From the NCBI RefSeq assembly GCF_020216025.1, contig NZ_JAIWNC010000013.1, positions 1 through 64,000 of the forward strand: a stretch of 64,000 nt of DNA, written 5' to 3'. Position 1 is the stretch's first letter; each line of letters starts with the position of its first letter. Both the position numbers and the translations under genes were made by a program. Positions 25,247-34,152 of the stretch are shown here, piece by piece. A model generated the notes under the pieces. The model had not been told where the DNA came from. It did not search any database and worked only from the letters and a program-made list of their open reading frames with translations. The DNA is from Jidongwangia harbinensis. GTDB lineage: Bacteria > Actinomycetota > Actinomycetes > Mycobacteriales > Micromonosporaceae.

Positions 25247-25278
25247 TATACACCAAGTGTGTACGTGGTGTGTATAGT
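25247..25278 (+). promoter_or_regulatory. PadR operator overlapping a leaderless promoter
   Basis: TATACAC (25247-25253) and GTGTATA (25270-25276) are perfect inverted arms with a 16-nt spacer. GTGTGTA also occurs twice as a direct repeat (25257 and 25268). The right arm overlaps a TATAGT -10 box (25273-25278), and the padR ATG follows 7 nt later. A repressor bound here would occlude the promoter of the padR-ABC operon. Confidence 0.75.
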
Positions 25279-25285
25279 CGCCGGC

Positions 25286-25825
25286 ATGTCAGTCGGTCAT
25301 GCGTTGCTCGGTTTGCTGGAGTCCGGTCCCCGCCACGGTTACGACCTGAAGCGTTCCTATGACGAACGGTTCGGCCGGGGGCGGGAACTGCACTACGGGC
25401 AGGTGTACTCGACCCTCGCCCGGCTGCTCAAGAACGGCCTCGTCGAGGTGCGGTCCGAGCCTGGCGACGGTCCGGACCGCAAGCGGTACGCGATCACCGA
25501 GGCCGGTGTCACCGACGTGGCCGGCTGGCTCGCCCACGCCGAGAAGCCCGAGCCGTACCTGCAGAGCACGCTCTACACCAAGGTGGTCCTGGCGCTGCTG
25601 ACCGGCCGGGACGCCGCCGACCTGCTGGACATCCAGCGCGCCGAGCATCTGCGGCTGATGCGCGAGCTGACCCGGCGCAAGACCGGCGGTGACCTGGCCG
25701 ACCACCTCATCTGCGACCACGCCCTGTTCCACCTGGAGGCCGATCTGCGCTGGCTGGAACTCACCGCCGCGCGCCTCGACCAGCTCGCCGCCCAGGTCCG
25801 TCCCCCGTCGACCCAGGAGATCTGA
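25286..25825 (+). CDS. PadR-family transcriptional repressor
   Basis: 179 residues. It starts MSVGHALLGLLESGPRHGYD, the standard PadR winged-helix opening, with GQVYSTLARLLKNGLVEV as the recognition part. The C-terminal dimerisation helices (about 100-175) make it a full-length (subfamily 1, Vir-like) member. ATG 25286 was preferred over upstream GTGs because TATAGT lies 7 nt before it and the operator would otherwise be coding. It is the first gene of a three-gene operon with an ABC ATPase and an FtsX permease (TGATG overlap), the common drug-responsive exporter arrangement. Confidence 0.9.
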   Translation: MSVGHALLGLLESGPRHGYDLKRSYDERFGRGRELHYGQVYSTLARLLKNGLVEVRSEPGDGPDRKRYAITEAGVTDVAGWLAHAEKPEPYLQSTLYTKVVLALLTGRDAADLLDIQRAEHLRLMRELTRRKTGGDLADHLICDHALFHLEADLRWLELTAARLDQLAAQVRPPSTQEI

Positions 25826-26517
25826 TGGTCAACCATCTGCAGCCACCCCTGCTCATCGCCGACGACCTGCACCTCAGCTTCGGCCCCACCAGGGCGCTGG
25901 ACTCGGCGTCGCTGACCGTCTACGCCGGGGAGGTGCTGGCGCTGATGGGCCCGTCCGGCTCCGGCAAGTCCACGCTGCTGCACTGCCTCGCCGGGATCCT
26001 CACCCCGGACTCCGGCCGGGTCGGCTACGCCGGGCGCGACCTGTCCGCGATGTCCGACACCGAGCGCAGCGCGCTGCGGCGTACCGAATTCGGGTTCGTC
26101 TTCCAGTTCGGGCAGCTCGTGCCGGAACTGACCTGCCTGGAGAACGTGGCGCTGCCGTTGCGCCTGGCCGGCGTCCGGCGGCGCGAGGCGCAGCGCCGGG
26201 CCGCCGCCTGGCTGGACCGCCTGGAGGTCGCCGACGTGGCCGGCAAGCGGCCCGGGCAGGCCTCCGGCGGGCAGGGCCAACGGGTTGCCGTCGCCCGCGC
26301 CCTGGTCAGCGGACCGCGGGTGGTCTTCGCCGACGAGCCGACCGGCGCCCTGGACTCGCTCAACGGGGAACGGGTGATGCAGCTGCTCACCGGCGCGGCC
26401 CGGGACACCGGCACCGCCGTCGTCCTGGTCACCCACGAGGCGCGGGTCGCCGCGTACTCCGACCGCGAGGCCGTGGTCCGCGACGGCCGGGTCCGTGAGC
26501 AGGTGCACGCCCGATGA
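25825..26517 (+). CDS. ABC transporter ATPase (MacB/LolD-like)
   Basis: 230 residues. Walker A is GPSGSGKSTLL, followed by the Q-loop FGFVFQFGQLVPELT. The signature reads ASGGQGQRVAVARAL (A replaces the usual first L/S), with FADEPTGALDSLNGE as Walker B and a His switch in VLVTHEARVAAYSD. This is the LolD/MacB class that powers FtsX-type permeases. The start overlaps padR and the stop overlaps the permease ATG by 4 bp, so the three genes are co-translated. Likely role: energising export or membrane extraction of an antibiotic or lipid-like substrate. Confidence 0.93.
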   Translation: MVNHLQPPLLIADDLHLSFGPTRALDSASLTVYAGEVLALMGPSGSGKSTLLHCLAGILTPDSGRVGYAGRDLSAMSDTERSALRRTEFGFVFQFGQLVPELTCLENVALPLRLAGVRRREAQRRAAAWLDRLEVADVAGKRPGQASGGQGQRVAVARALVSGPRVVFADEPTGALDSLNGERVMQLLTGAARDTGTAVVLVTHEARVAAYSDREAVVRDGRVREQVHAR

Positions 26518-28853
26518 GCGTCACCCCGCCGCACCGCCGCGGCACCCGGTCCCGCCTGCTCGCCGAACTGGCCATGGGGGTACGCCTCAGCGTGGCCGGC
26601 GGCCGCTCCGGCTGGGCCCGGCTCGCCATGATCGCCGCCGGCGTCGGCCTGGGCGTGACCATGCTGCTGCTCGCCGCCACCGTCCCGGCCCTGGTCGCGG
26701 CGCGCGACACCCGCCTGGTGGCCCGCGCCATCGACAACCAGTCGGAGATCCCCCGCGGCGACGACACCATGCTCATCGCCGACGCCAACTCCCTCTACGG
26801 GGAACGCACCATCCACGGCCGCCTGGTCCAGCGCGAGGGCGACCGCGCACCACTGCCGCCCGGCGCGGACCGGATCCCGGCCCCCGGCGAGATGGTGGTC
26901 TCGCCCGCCCTCGCCGAACACCTCGCCACCGGCGAGGGCGCGCTGCTGGCCGAACGGTGGAACGGGCGGATCGTCGGCACGCTCGGCCCCGAGGGCGTGC
27001 TCAACCCCCAGGAGTTCGTCTTCTACCTCGGCGTGGACTCGCTCACCGACGAGACCGCGCACCGGATCCGGTCGTTCGGTTCGTCCCGCGCCGTCGACGA
27101 GGGCATCGCGGCACCGCTGCTGCTCCTCGGCCTGGTTGGGCTGGTCGCGTTGCTGCTGCCGGTCGCGGTCTTCCTGGCCACCGCGGTCCGCTTCGGCGGC
27201 GAGGCCCGGGACCGGCAACTCGCCGCGCTCCGGCTGGTCGGCGCGGACGCCGCCATGACCCGGCGGATCGCCGCCGGGGAAACCCTTGCCGGTGCGGTGC
27301 TCGGGCTGCTGACCGGCGCGCTGCTGTTCGCCGTCGTCGGACTGCTGGCGAGCCGGCTGGTGCCACCCGGGATGAGCTTCTACCGCGCCGACCTGCGGCC
27401 GGTCCCGATGCTGGCCGCGATCGTCGCGGTCGTGGTGCCGGTCGGCGCGGTGCTGGTCACCGTGTCCGCGCTGCGGCGGGTGGTGCTCGAACCACTCGGC
27501 GTGGTCCGGCACAGCACGGCCCGCCGCCGGCGCCTGTGGTGGCGGCTGATCCTGCCCGTCGTCGGCATCGGCCTGCTGTTCACCGTGCGCAGCGGCCCGG
27601 ACGCCAGCGGCGGCGAAGGGTTTGCCTACGTCGCCATGGCCGGCATGGCGGCCCTGTTGATCGGGGTGGCGCTGCTGCTGCCCTGGCTGGTCGACGCGGC
27701 CGTCCGCCGGCTGGACGGCGGCGGCGTCGCCTGGCAGCTCGCCGTGCGCCGGCTGCAACTGGACAGCGGCACCGCGGTCCGCGCGGTCTCCGGCATCGCC
27801 GTCTCGGTGGCCGGTGCCATCGCGCTGCAGGGCGTCCTGTCCGCCGTGCAGGGCCAGTACTCGGCCGAGGGCGGCACCGACCCGGCCGGCAACTACCAGG
27901 CCATGGTCCTGCCCTCCGCCGGCGCGGCGGCACGGTGGACCGAGGGCCTGGCGAACGCCCCCGGCGTCCGTACCGCCGGGGTCCTGTCCCGGGTCACCGC
28001 CACGCCCACCCCGGCACCCGCGGACGGCTACACCCACGCGGTCGAGGTCGCCGACTGCACCCTGCTGCGGCTGCGCGCGACCATCGGCGACTGCGCCGAC
28101 GGGGACGTCTTCATCCTGGTCCCGCAGACGGACGGCGCGGCCGGCGGCGCCGCGGTCACCCCCGGCACCACGTACACCCTCGGCGAACCCGGCAGCGGCC
28201 GCACGGTCGCCTGGACCCTGCCCGGCAACGCCCCGACCGTGCCCGGCCGCGGCACCGGCCTCGAGGCCGCCTACGGGCCGACCGTCCTGGCCACCCCCGC
28301 CGCCGTGCGCGACGCCCGGCCCACCCTGGCGGCCGACCGGGTCTACGTCGGGCTGGACACCGGCGACCCGGCCGCGATCGAGCGGCTCCGCAACGCCGCC
28401 GCGCGGATCGATCCCACCGCCATGATCCGTACGCTGCCGGACCGGACCTTCGCCTCGGTCCTGTCCACCATCCGCGAGGCAGTGCTCGTCGGAGCCGCCG
28501 CGCTGCTGCTGCTCGTCGGCGCCAGCATGCTCGTCAACGTGATCGAGCAACTGCGCGAACGGCGGCGGCTGCTGGCGATCCTGGTCGCCTTCGGCACCCG
28601 CCGCGGCACGCTGGGCGGATCGGTGCTGTACCAGATCGCCGTCCCGGTGCTGCTCGGCCTCGGCCTGGCGGTCGTCGTCGGCACCGGCCTGGGCGCGGTC
28701 CTACAGGCCGCGGCGGGCGCCCCGATCCGCCTCGACTGGCTCGGCATCGGCGCGACGTCCGGCGCGGCGGCGCTGGTGGTGCTGCTGACCACGGCGGCCA
28801 GCCTGCCGTTGCTGTGGCGGCTGACCAAGCCCGGCGGCCTGCGCAGCGAATAG
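26514..28853 (+). CDS. FtsX-family ABC transporter permease
   Basis: 779 residues. There is one N-terminal membrane segment (about 45-65), a large outside domain, then two FtsX blocks: one near residues 200-300 (GLVGLVALLLPVAVFLA, GAVLGLLTGALLF) and one at the C-terminus (about 660-770; VLVGAAALLLLVGASMLV and VVLLTTAASLPLLW). A central four-helix region lies near 345-400. The sugar/antibiotic-type exporters regulated by PadR in actinomycetes have this layout. The start overlaps the ATPase gene by 4 bp. Substrate unknown. Confidence 0.9.
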   Translation: MSVTPPHRRGTRSRLLAELAMGVRLSVAGGRSGWARLAMIAAGVGLGVTMLLLAATVPALVAARDTRLVARAIDNQSEIPRGDDTMLIADANSLYGERTIHGRLVQREGDRAPLPPGADRIPAPGEMVVSPALAEHLATGEGALLAERWNGRIVGTLGPEGVLNPQEFVFYLGVDSLTDETAHRIRSFGSSRAVDEGIAAPLLLLGLVGLVALLLPVAVFLATAVRFGGEARDRQLAALRLVGADAAMTRRIAAGETLAGAVLGLLTGALLFAVVGLLASRLVPPGMSFYRADLRPVPMLAAIVAVVVPVGAVLVTVSALRRVVLEPLGVVRHSTARRRRLWWRLILPVVGIGLLFTVRSGPDASGGEGFAYVAMAGMAALLIGVALLLPWLVDAAVRRLDGGGVAWQLAVRRLQLDSGTAVRAVSGIAVSVAGAIALQGVLSAVQGQYSAEGGTDPAGNYQAMVLPSAGAAARWTEGLANAPGVRTAGVLSRVTATPTPAPADGYTHAVEVADCTLLRLRATIGDCADGDVFILVPQTDGAAGGAAVTPGTTYTLGEPGSGRTVAWTLPGNAPTVPGRGTGLEAAYGPTVLATPAAVRDARPTLAADRVYVGLDTGDPAAIERLRNAAARIDPTAMIRTLPDRTFASVLSTIREAVLVGAAALLLLVGASMLVNVIEQLRERRRLLAILVAFGTRRGTLGGSVLYQIAVPVLLGLGLAVVVGTGLGAVLQAAAGAPIRLDWLGIGATSGAAALVVLLTTAASLPLLWRLTKPGGLRSE

Positions 28854-28932
28854 CGACCGCGATCGCCCTCCACCGCCGGCGTCACCCGGCGGTGGGGCGG
28901 CGCCGGGCAGGCGACCGGCCGGCGCACGGGGG

Positions 28933-29889
28933 TCAGCCGGCGTTCTCGAGCGACTCGGCGTGCCGCAGCGCCGCGGTCACCGAGTCGCGGGCGGCCGGGA
29001 GCAGCGGGAGGCGTACCGCCGGGGTCGGAATGCGGCCCCGCGCGTGCAGCACCCCCTTGACCACCGTGGGGTTGGGTTCGGCGAACAGGGCCGCCGACAA
29101 TCCGGCGAGCCGCCGCCCGAGCGGCCGGGCCCGGGCCGCGTCGCCGGCCCGCCACGCCGCGATCAGTTCGGCGAAAGCGGCCGTGGCGACGTGGGCGGAC
29201 GCCAGGATGCCGCCGTGCGCGCCGAGTGCCAGCAGCGGCGCGACGACGGCATCGTCGCCGCCCAGCACCGCGAAACCGCCCGGTCCCGCTGTGTCGTCCG
29301 GCGCTGTGCCGCCCGGCGCTGTGCCGTCCGGCGCTGTGTCGCCGCCCGGCGCTGTGTGTCCGGCAGGCGGGTCGGCCAGCAGGGCGACGGCGGTGGGGTC
29401 GACGGCGCCGGTCGCGTACTTGACGCCGGCCACTCCCGGCACGCCGGCCAGCCGTCGTAGGGCCGCCTCCGGCAGGGACTGCCCGGTCCGGTACGGCACG
29501 TGGTAGACCACGATCGGCACCCCGGTGCCGGCAAGTTCGGTGAGGTGCGCGACGACGCCGTCCGCGCCGGGCCGGACGAACGGCGGGACCAGGCTCAGCG
29601 CCGCGGTCACCTCGGGTCGGGTCCGCAGGGCGCGGACCGCCGCGACGGTGTCGGCGCCGACCAGCAGGCCGGCCGACCGGGACCGGCACACGCCGGCCAG
29701 CACGTCCACCACGGTGTCCCGCTCCGGGCCGGTCAGCGACCCCGGTTCCGCCGTGGTGCCGAGCGCGACCAGGCCCGTGGCACCGGCGTCCAGGACGTCG
29801 TGCGCGAGCGCGGTCAGCACGTCGGCGGCCACCGCCCCCGCGGCGTCGAACGGCGTGATCATCGGTACGTACAGCCCGGTCAGCGTCAT
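28933..29889 (-). CDS. DapA-family (dihydrodipicolinate synthase-like) aldolase
   Basis: 318 residues with a TIM-barrel of the NAL/DHDPS family. The Schiff-base lysine is in VAGVKYATG and the partner Tyr in VVYHVPYRTG. The pyruvate-carboxylate loop reads LGTTAEPGSLT where DapA usually has GTTGE, so it may be a paralogue acting on another 2-keto acid rather than the lysine-pathway enzyme. A low-complexity insert of five-residue repeats (TAPGG/TAPDG type) interrupts the barrel just after LADPPAGH and is encoded by a minisatellite at 29288-29358. It is divergent from a LysR gene, probably its regulator; the 70-bp gap contains an ACCTTAAGAT near-palindrome. Confidence 0.82.
   Translation of the reverse strand: MTLTGLYVPMITPFDAAGAVAADVLTALAHDVLDAGATGLVALGTTAEPGSLTGPERDTVVDVLAGVCRSRSAGLLVGADTVAAVRALRTRPEVTAALSLVPPFVRPGADGVVAHLTELAGTGVPIVVYHVPYRTGQSLPEAALRRLAGVPGVAGVKYATGAVDPTAVALLADPPAGHTAPGGDTAPDGTAPGGTAPDDTAGPGGFAVLGGDDAVVAPLLALGAHGGILASAHVATAAFAELIAAWRAGDAARARPLGRRLAGLSAALFAEPNPTVVKGVLHARGRIPTPAVRLPLLPAARDSVTAALRHAESLENAG
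29288..29358 (-). repeat. 15-bp minisatellite inside the DapA-like gene
   Basis: GCTGTG recurs at 29288, 29303, 29318, 29333 and 29351, giving 15-bp units (the last 18 bp) of the form CCGTCCGGCGCTGTG. On the coding strand they encode T-A-P-G/D-G/D repeats. The reading frame is preserved. Confidence 0.85.
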
Positions 29890-29959
29890 GGGATCAGCCT
29901 GCGGTAGCCGTACCTTAAGATCCAGTTCGTCTTTCTGGCGCATTGCGTAAGCTGCGCTG

Positions 29960-30898
29960 ATGCTCGACGTGCGCCGCCTGCGCCTGCTGCGCGACCTGTC
30001 CCGGCTCGGCACCATCGCCGCGGTCGCCCAGGCGCACACCTACACCGCGTCCGCGGTGTCGCAACAACTGTCCGCGCTGGAACGGGAGGCCGGCCGGCCG
30101 CTGCTGGAACGCGCCGGCCGTGGCGTCACGCTCACCCCGGCCGGCCGGACGCTCGCCGGCCACGCCGACAACGTCCTGGCCGCGCTGGAAGAGGCGACCG
30201 CCGCGCTCGCCGCCACCGCCGCCGGGCTGTCCGGTCCGGTGCGCATCGGGGCGTACCCGACCGCGGTCCGCACCCTGCTGCCGGCCGCGCTCGTGGCGCT
30301 GGGCCGGGACCACCCCGCGCTGGAACTGCTGGTCAGCGAGATGGACCCGGTCGCCGTGCCGGCCGCGCTGCACGAGCGGCGGCTCGACGTCGGCCTGCTG
30401 CACGACTACGACGTGGTGCCGGTGCGGCCCGACCCGGCACTGGACGGCGTGCCGCTGCTGGACGAGACGGTGTACCTGGCCGTACCCGCGGACCTGCCCG
30501 CGTCCGGGGTCGGCGACCTGCCGGACGTGCCCTGGATCGTCGGCAGCCCGGGCACCCTGTGCCACACGGTGGCGGTGCAGGTGTGCCGGACCGCCGGGTT
30601 CGGGCCACGGGTACGCCACCACGCCGACGACTTCGCCACCGTGCTGGCCCTGGTCGGGGCCGGTCAGGGGGTGGCGCTGGTGCCGGAACTCGCGGCGGAC
30701 CGGCCGCCCGCCGGGGTACGCCTGGTGCCGCTGCCGACCCGGCGGCGGACCCGGATCGCCTACCGGCGCGGCGCCGCCGGGCATCCGGCGGTCGCCGCGT
30801 TCGTCACGGCGCTCCGCGACGCCGCCGCCGGCCGTGGTCGACCGGGTGGCCCGGCGCCGGCGCGGGGCGTCAGTGCGGGCCGACGTCGAGGACGGTGA
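29960..30898 (+). CDS. LysR-family transcriptional regulator
   Basis: 312 residues. An N-terminal HTH (LRLLRDLSRLGTIAAVAQ, then ASAVSQQLSALEREAG) precedes an effector domain (about 90-290) and an Arg/Gly-rich C-terminal tail. It is divergent from the DapA-like gene and so likely controls it. The ATG is 6 nt after TAAGCT (29948-29953), suggesting a leaderless mRNA. The 3' end overlaps the convergent helicase gene by 29 bp. Confidence 0.88.
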   Translation: MLDVRRLRLLRDLSRLGTIAAVAQAHTYTASAVSQQLSALEREAGRPLLERAGRGVTLTPAGRTLAGHADNVLAALEEATAALAATAAGLSGPVRIGAYPTAVRTLLPAALVALGRDHPALELLVSEMDPVAVPAALHERRLDVGLLHDYDVVPVRPDPALDGVPLLDETVYLAVPADLPASGVGDLPDVPWIVGSPGTLCHTVAVQVCRTAGFGPRVRHHADDFATVLALVGAGQGVALVPELAADRPPAGVRLVPLPTRRRTRIAYRRGAAGHPAVAAFVTALRDAAAGRGRPGGPAPARGVSAGRRRGR

Positions 30899-33353
30899 TC
30901 GCGGCGGCGCCGGCCTCGTCGGAGGCGGCCAGGTCCACGGTGGCCTCGATGCCCCAGTCGTGGTCCTCGTTCGGATCGTCGAACACCTGACGGACCGTCC
31001 ACGTCGCCGGGCCGGCGTCGATGTGCAGCAGCGCCGGACCGCGGGCCTCCGGGCCGGTGCCGATCTCGTCGTACTCGTCGTAGTAGCGCTGCAGCGCGTC
31101 GGCCCAGCGGTCCGTGGTCCAGCCGGCCTCCGCGTCCAGCTCGCCGAGCAGGTCGGCGCGGCGCAGCGCGGCGAGTTCCACCCGCCGGAACAGCGCGTTG
31201 CGGACCAGCACCCGGAACGCGCGGACGTTGCGGGTGACCGCGGGCGGCTGGTCGTCGAGCCGCACCTCGGCCGGGTCGGCGGACGGGTCACGCAGCCGCT
31301 CCCACTCGTCCAGCAGGCTGGAGTCGACCTGGCGGACCAGCTCGCCGAGCCACTCGATGAGGTCGCCGAGTTCCTCGGTGCGGGCGTCCTCGGGCACGGT
31401 CTGGCGCAGCGCGCGGTAGGCGTCCGCCAGGTACCGCAGCACCAGGCCCTCGGAGCGGGACAGGCCGTAGAACGACACGTACTCGGTGAACGTCATGGCC
31501 CGCTCGTACATGTCGCGGACCACGGACTTCGGCTTCAGCTCGTAGTCGGCGACCCACGGATGCCCGCGCCGGTACGTCTCGTAGGCGGCCTCCAGCAACT
31601 CCAGCAAGGGACGGGGGTGGGTGACGTCCTCGAGCAGTTCCATCCGCTGGTCGTACTCGATGCCCTCGGCCTTCATGGCGTTGACCGCCTCGCCACGGGC
31701 CTTCTGCCGCTGGGCGGACAGCACCTGGCGCGGGTCCTCCAGGGTGGACTCGATGATCGAGACCACGTCCAGCGGGTAGTCCGGCGACTCCGGGTCGAGC
31801 AGTTCCAGGCTGGCCAGCGCGAACGGCGACAACGCCTGGTTGAGCGCGAAGTCCAGCTGCAGGTCCTCGACCAGCCGGTACCGGTCGCCGTGCTTCTCGA
31901 TCACGCCGCCGGCGATCAGCGCCTTGGCGATGGCGACCGCGCGGCGCACGTGCCGGCGCTGCGCGGCCGGTTCCTCATGGTTGTCGGTGAGCAGATGCCG
32001 CATCGCCTGGAACGGGTCGCCGCCACGGGCGATGACGTTCAGCAGCATCGCGTGCGACACCTGGAACGACGAGGTCAGGGGTTCCGGGTCCGCGCCGACC
32101 AGACGGTCGAACGTGGGCTGGCCCCAGCCGATGGTGCCCTCCGGCGGCTTCTTGCGGACCACCTTGCGCCGCTTCTTCGGGTCGTCGCCGGCCTTGCTGA
32201 GCGCGCGTTCGTTGTCGATGACGTGCTCGGGGGCCTGCACGATGACGGTGCCGATGGTGTCGTACCCGGCGCGTCCGGCGCGGCCCGCGATCTGGTGGAA
32301 CTCGCGGGCCTTGAGCAGCCGGGTCTTCACGCCGTCGTACTTGCTCAGGCCGGTGAACAGCACGGTGCGGATCGGCACGTTGATGCCGACGCCGAGCGTG
32401 TCCGTACCGCAGATCACCTTCAGCAGGCCGGCCTGCGCCAGCGTCTCGACCAGGCGGCGGTACTTCGGCAGCATGCCGGCGTGGTGCACGCCGATGCCGT
32501 GGCGCACCAGCCGCGACAGGGTGCGCCCGAACCCGGCGGTGAACCGGAAGTTGCCGATGGCCGCCGCGATGGAATCCTTCTCGGCGCGGGTGCACATGTT
32601 GATGCTCATCAGCGACTGCGCGCGTTCCAGCGCCGCCGCCTGGGTGAAGTGCACGATGTACACCGGCGCCTGACGGGTGGTGAGCAGCTCCTCGATGGTC
32701 TCGTGCAGCGGCGTCATGGCGTACGAGAACAACAGCGGGACCGGCCGTTCCGCGGTCGCGATCACCGCGGTCTCCCGGCCGGTGCGCCGGGTCAGGTCGT
32801 CGACGAAGCGCGTGGTGTCGCCGAGCGTCGCGGACATCAGCAGGAACTGGGCCTGCGGCAGCTCGATCAGCGGCACCTGCCACGCCCAGCCCCGGTCCGG
32901 CTCGGCGTAGAAGTGGAACTCGTCCATCACGACCTGGCCGACGTCGGCGTCGGCGCCCTCGCGCAACGCCAGGTTGGCCAGCACCTCCGCGGTGCAGCAG
33001 ATGATCGGCGCGTCCGCGTTGACGCTGGCGTCGCCGGTGAGCATGCCGACGTGCCGGGCGCCGAAGACCGCGCAGAGCGCGAAGAACTTCTCGCTGACCA
33101 GGGCCTTGATCGGCGCGGTGTAGAAGGTGGTCCGCTTGTCCGCGAGCGCGACGAAGTGCGCGCCGGTGGCGACCAGGCTCTTGCCGGAGCCGGTGGGGGT
33201 GTTGAGGATGACGTTCGACCCGGTGGCGACCTCGATCAGCGCCTCCTCCTGATGCGGGTAGAGCGTCAGACCCTGCTCGGACACCCAGCCGGAGAAGGCA
33301 TCGAAGACGGCGTCGGGTTCGGCGGTGCCGGGCAGGCGGTCGATGAGCGTCAT
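30870..33353 (-). CDS. DEAD/DEAH-box RNA helicase with DUF3516 C-terminus
   Basis: 827 residues. The Ski2/Mtr4-like helicase core has Walker A NTPTGSGKS (near residue 53), motif II VMDEFHFY (DEFH rather than DEAH/DEVH), motif III LLMSATLGD, and motif VI HQIAGRAGRAGYD. The C-terminal half (about 420-827) is the actinobacterial DUF3516 region. The role is presumably RNA unwinding or turnover; no substrate is known. ATG 33353 was chosen because it begins the conserved MTLIDRLPG and lies 10 nt after TAGAGT. Its end overlaps the opposing LysR gene. Confidence 0.92.
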   Translation of the reverse strand: MTLIDRLPGTAEPDAVFDAFSGWVSEQGLTLYPHQEEALIEVATGSNVILNTPTGSGKSLVATGAHFVALADKRTTFYTAPIKALVSEKFFALCAVFGARHVGMLTGDASVNADAPIICCTAEVLANLALREGADADVGQVVMDEFHFYAEPDRGWAWQVPLIELPQAQFLLMSATLGDTTRFVDDLTRRTGRETAVIATAERPVPLLFSYAMTPLHETIEELLTTRQAPVYIVHFTQAAALERAQSLMSINMCTRAEKDSIAAAIGNFRFTAGFGRTLSRLVRHGIGVHHAGMLPKYRRLVETLAQAGLLKVICGTDTLGVGINVPIRTVLFTGLSKYDGVKTRLLKAREFHQIAGRAGRAGYDTIGTVIVQAPEHVIDNERALSKAGDDPKKRRKVVRKKPPEGTIGWGQPTFDRLVGADPEPLTSSFQVSHAMLLNVIARGGDPFQAMRHLLTDNHEEPAAQRRHVRRAVAIAKALIAGGVIEKHGDRYRLVEDLQLDFALNQALSPFALASLELLDPESPDYPLDVVSIIESTLEDPRQVLSAQRQKARGEAVNAMKAEGIEYDQRMELLEDVTHPRPLLELLEAAYETYRRGHPWVADYELKPKSVVRDMYERAMTFTEYVSFYGLSRSEGLVLRYLADAYRALRQTVPEDARTEELGDLIEWLGELVRQVDSSLLDEWERLRDPSADPAEVRLDDQPPAVTRNVRAFRVLVRNALFRRVELAALRRADLLGELDAEAGWTTDRWADALQRYYDEYDEIGTGPEARGPALLHIDAGPATWTVRQVFDDPNEDHDWGIEATVDLAASDEAGAAAITVLDVGPH

Positions 33354-33513
33354 GATGGCACCGACTCTATCCACAGCACGACGGCCGGGTGCGAGCGCTC
33401 GCACCCGGCCGGTCGCGGGACCCTGCGGAGTGCACACCAGGATGGGTACGCCGGGTTGCCGGCCGGGTGCGCGGACGGTTGCGGGCCGGTTGCGGCCGGC
33501 CGGGCGCGCCGGG

Positions 33514-34152
33514 TCAGCGCGGCCAGGACCGTAGGCGGTCGCGGAGGCGGGTGATCGCGGCGGCGTCCAGGCCGTAGACCGCGAAGCGGGTGTCGTCGAG
33601 CCGGTCCAGGTACTGCCCGGCCTCGGCGATGTCCGCGTCGTCCAGACCCGGGTCGGCGGCGCGGGCCAGCTCGAGCACCCGGTCCACCGGGTACCGGTCG
33701 AGCGCCGCGGCGACGTCGATGTAGTCGCGGACCTCGCGCCGGCCGACCAGCGCGGCGACCTTGGTGGCGACCAGGTCGTCGAGGTGCATCACCGGCCCCA
33801 GGTCCATCACGACCGGGGCGCGGTGGCGGTCCAGCCGGCACAGCGTGAGCCGGAGCGCCCGGGCGCCGTCGGCGACGAGGAACTCCCGCAGGCTGTCCTC
33901 CATGCCGGCGAACAGCTCGTCGGCGGCCTCGCGCGCCACGGTGTACCCGGCGGTGGTGAGGGCGGCGCACACCTCGCCGGCCGCGGCGATCACCCCGTCG
34001 TCGGTGTCGGTGAACAGGTCGACGTCCTCGGTGGGCCGCTCCACGAGGCCGTTGACCAGCCAGGCGACGCCGCCGCCGAGGACGAAGCCGTGCTTGTCCG
34101 CCACGCCGAGCGCGATGCGGGCGACGTCGGTGTAGAACGGGTCGACGCTCAC
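33514..34152 (-). CDS. AbiEii/AbiGii-type nucleotidyltransferase
   Basis: 212 residues. The polymerase-beta-like fold has the family motif FVLGGGVAWLVNG followed by ERPTEDVDLF (metal-binding D-x-D), a central PVVMDLGP strand, and the C-terminal LVATKVAALVGRREVRDYIDV typical of AbiEii-like proteins. AbiEii toxins of type IV toxin-antitoxin systems are nucleotidyltransferases that disable tRNA. Here the partner upstream is an uncharacterised 140-residue protein coupled through a GTGA overlap (GTG 34152). A toxin role is a hypothesis; housekeeping relatives exist. Confidence 0.82.
   Translation of the reverse strand: MSVDPFYTDVARIALGVADKHGFVLGGGVAWLVNGLVERPTEDVDLFTDTDDGVIAAAGEVCAALTTAGYTVAREAADELFAGMEDSLREFLVADGARALRLTLCRLDRHRAPVVMDLGPVMHLDDLVATKVAALVGRREVRDYIDVAAALDRYPVDRVLELARAADPGLDDADIAEAGQYLDRLDDTRFAVYGLDAAAITRLRDRLRSWPR

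Noticed and set aside
30120..33554. Plus-strand frame of over 1100 codons across the helicase
   Set aside because: It overlaps the helicase and LysR genes on the opposite strand or frame and lacks any motif. A shadow of base composition.
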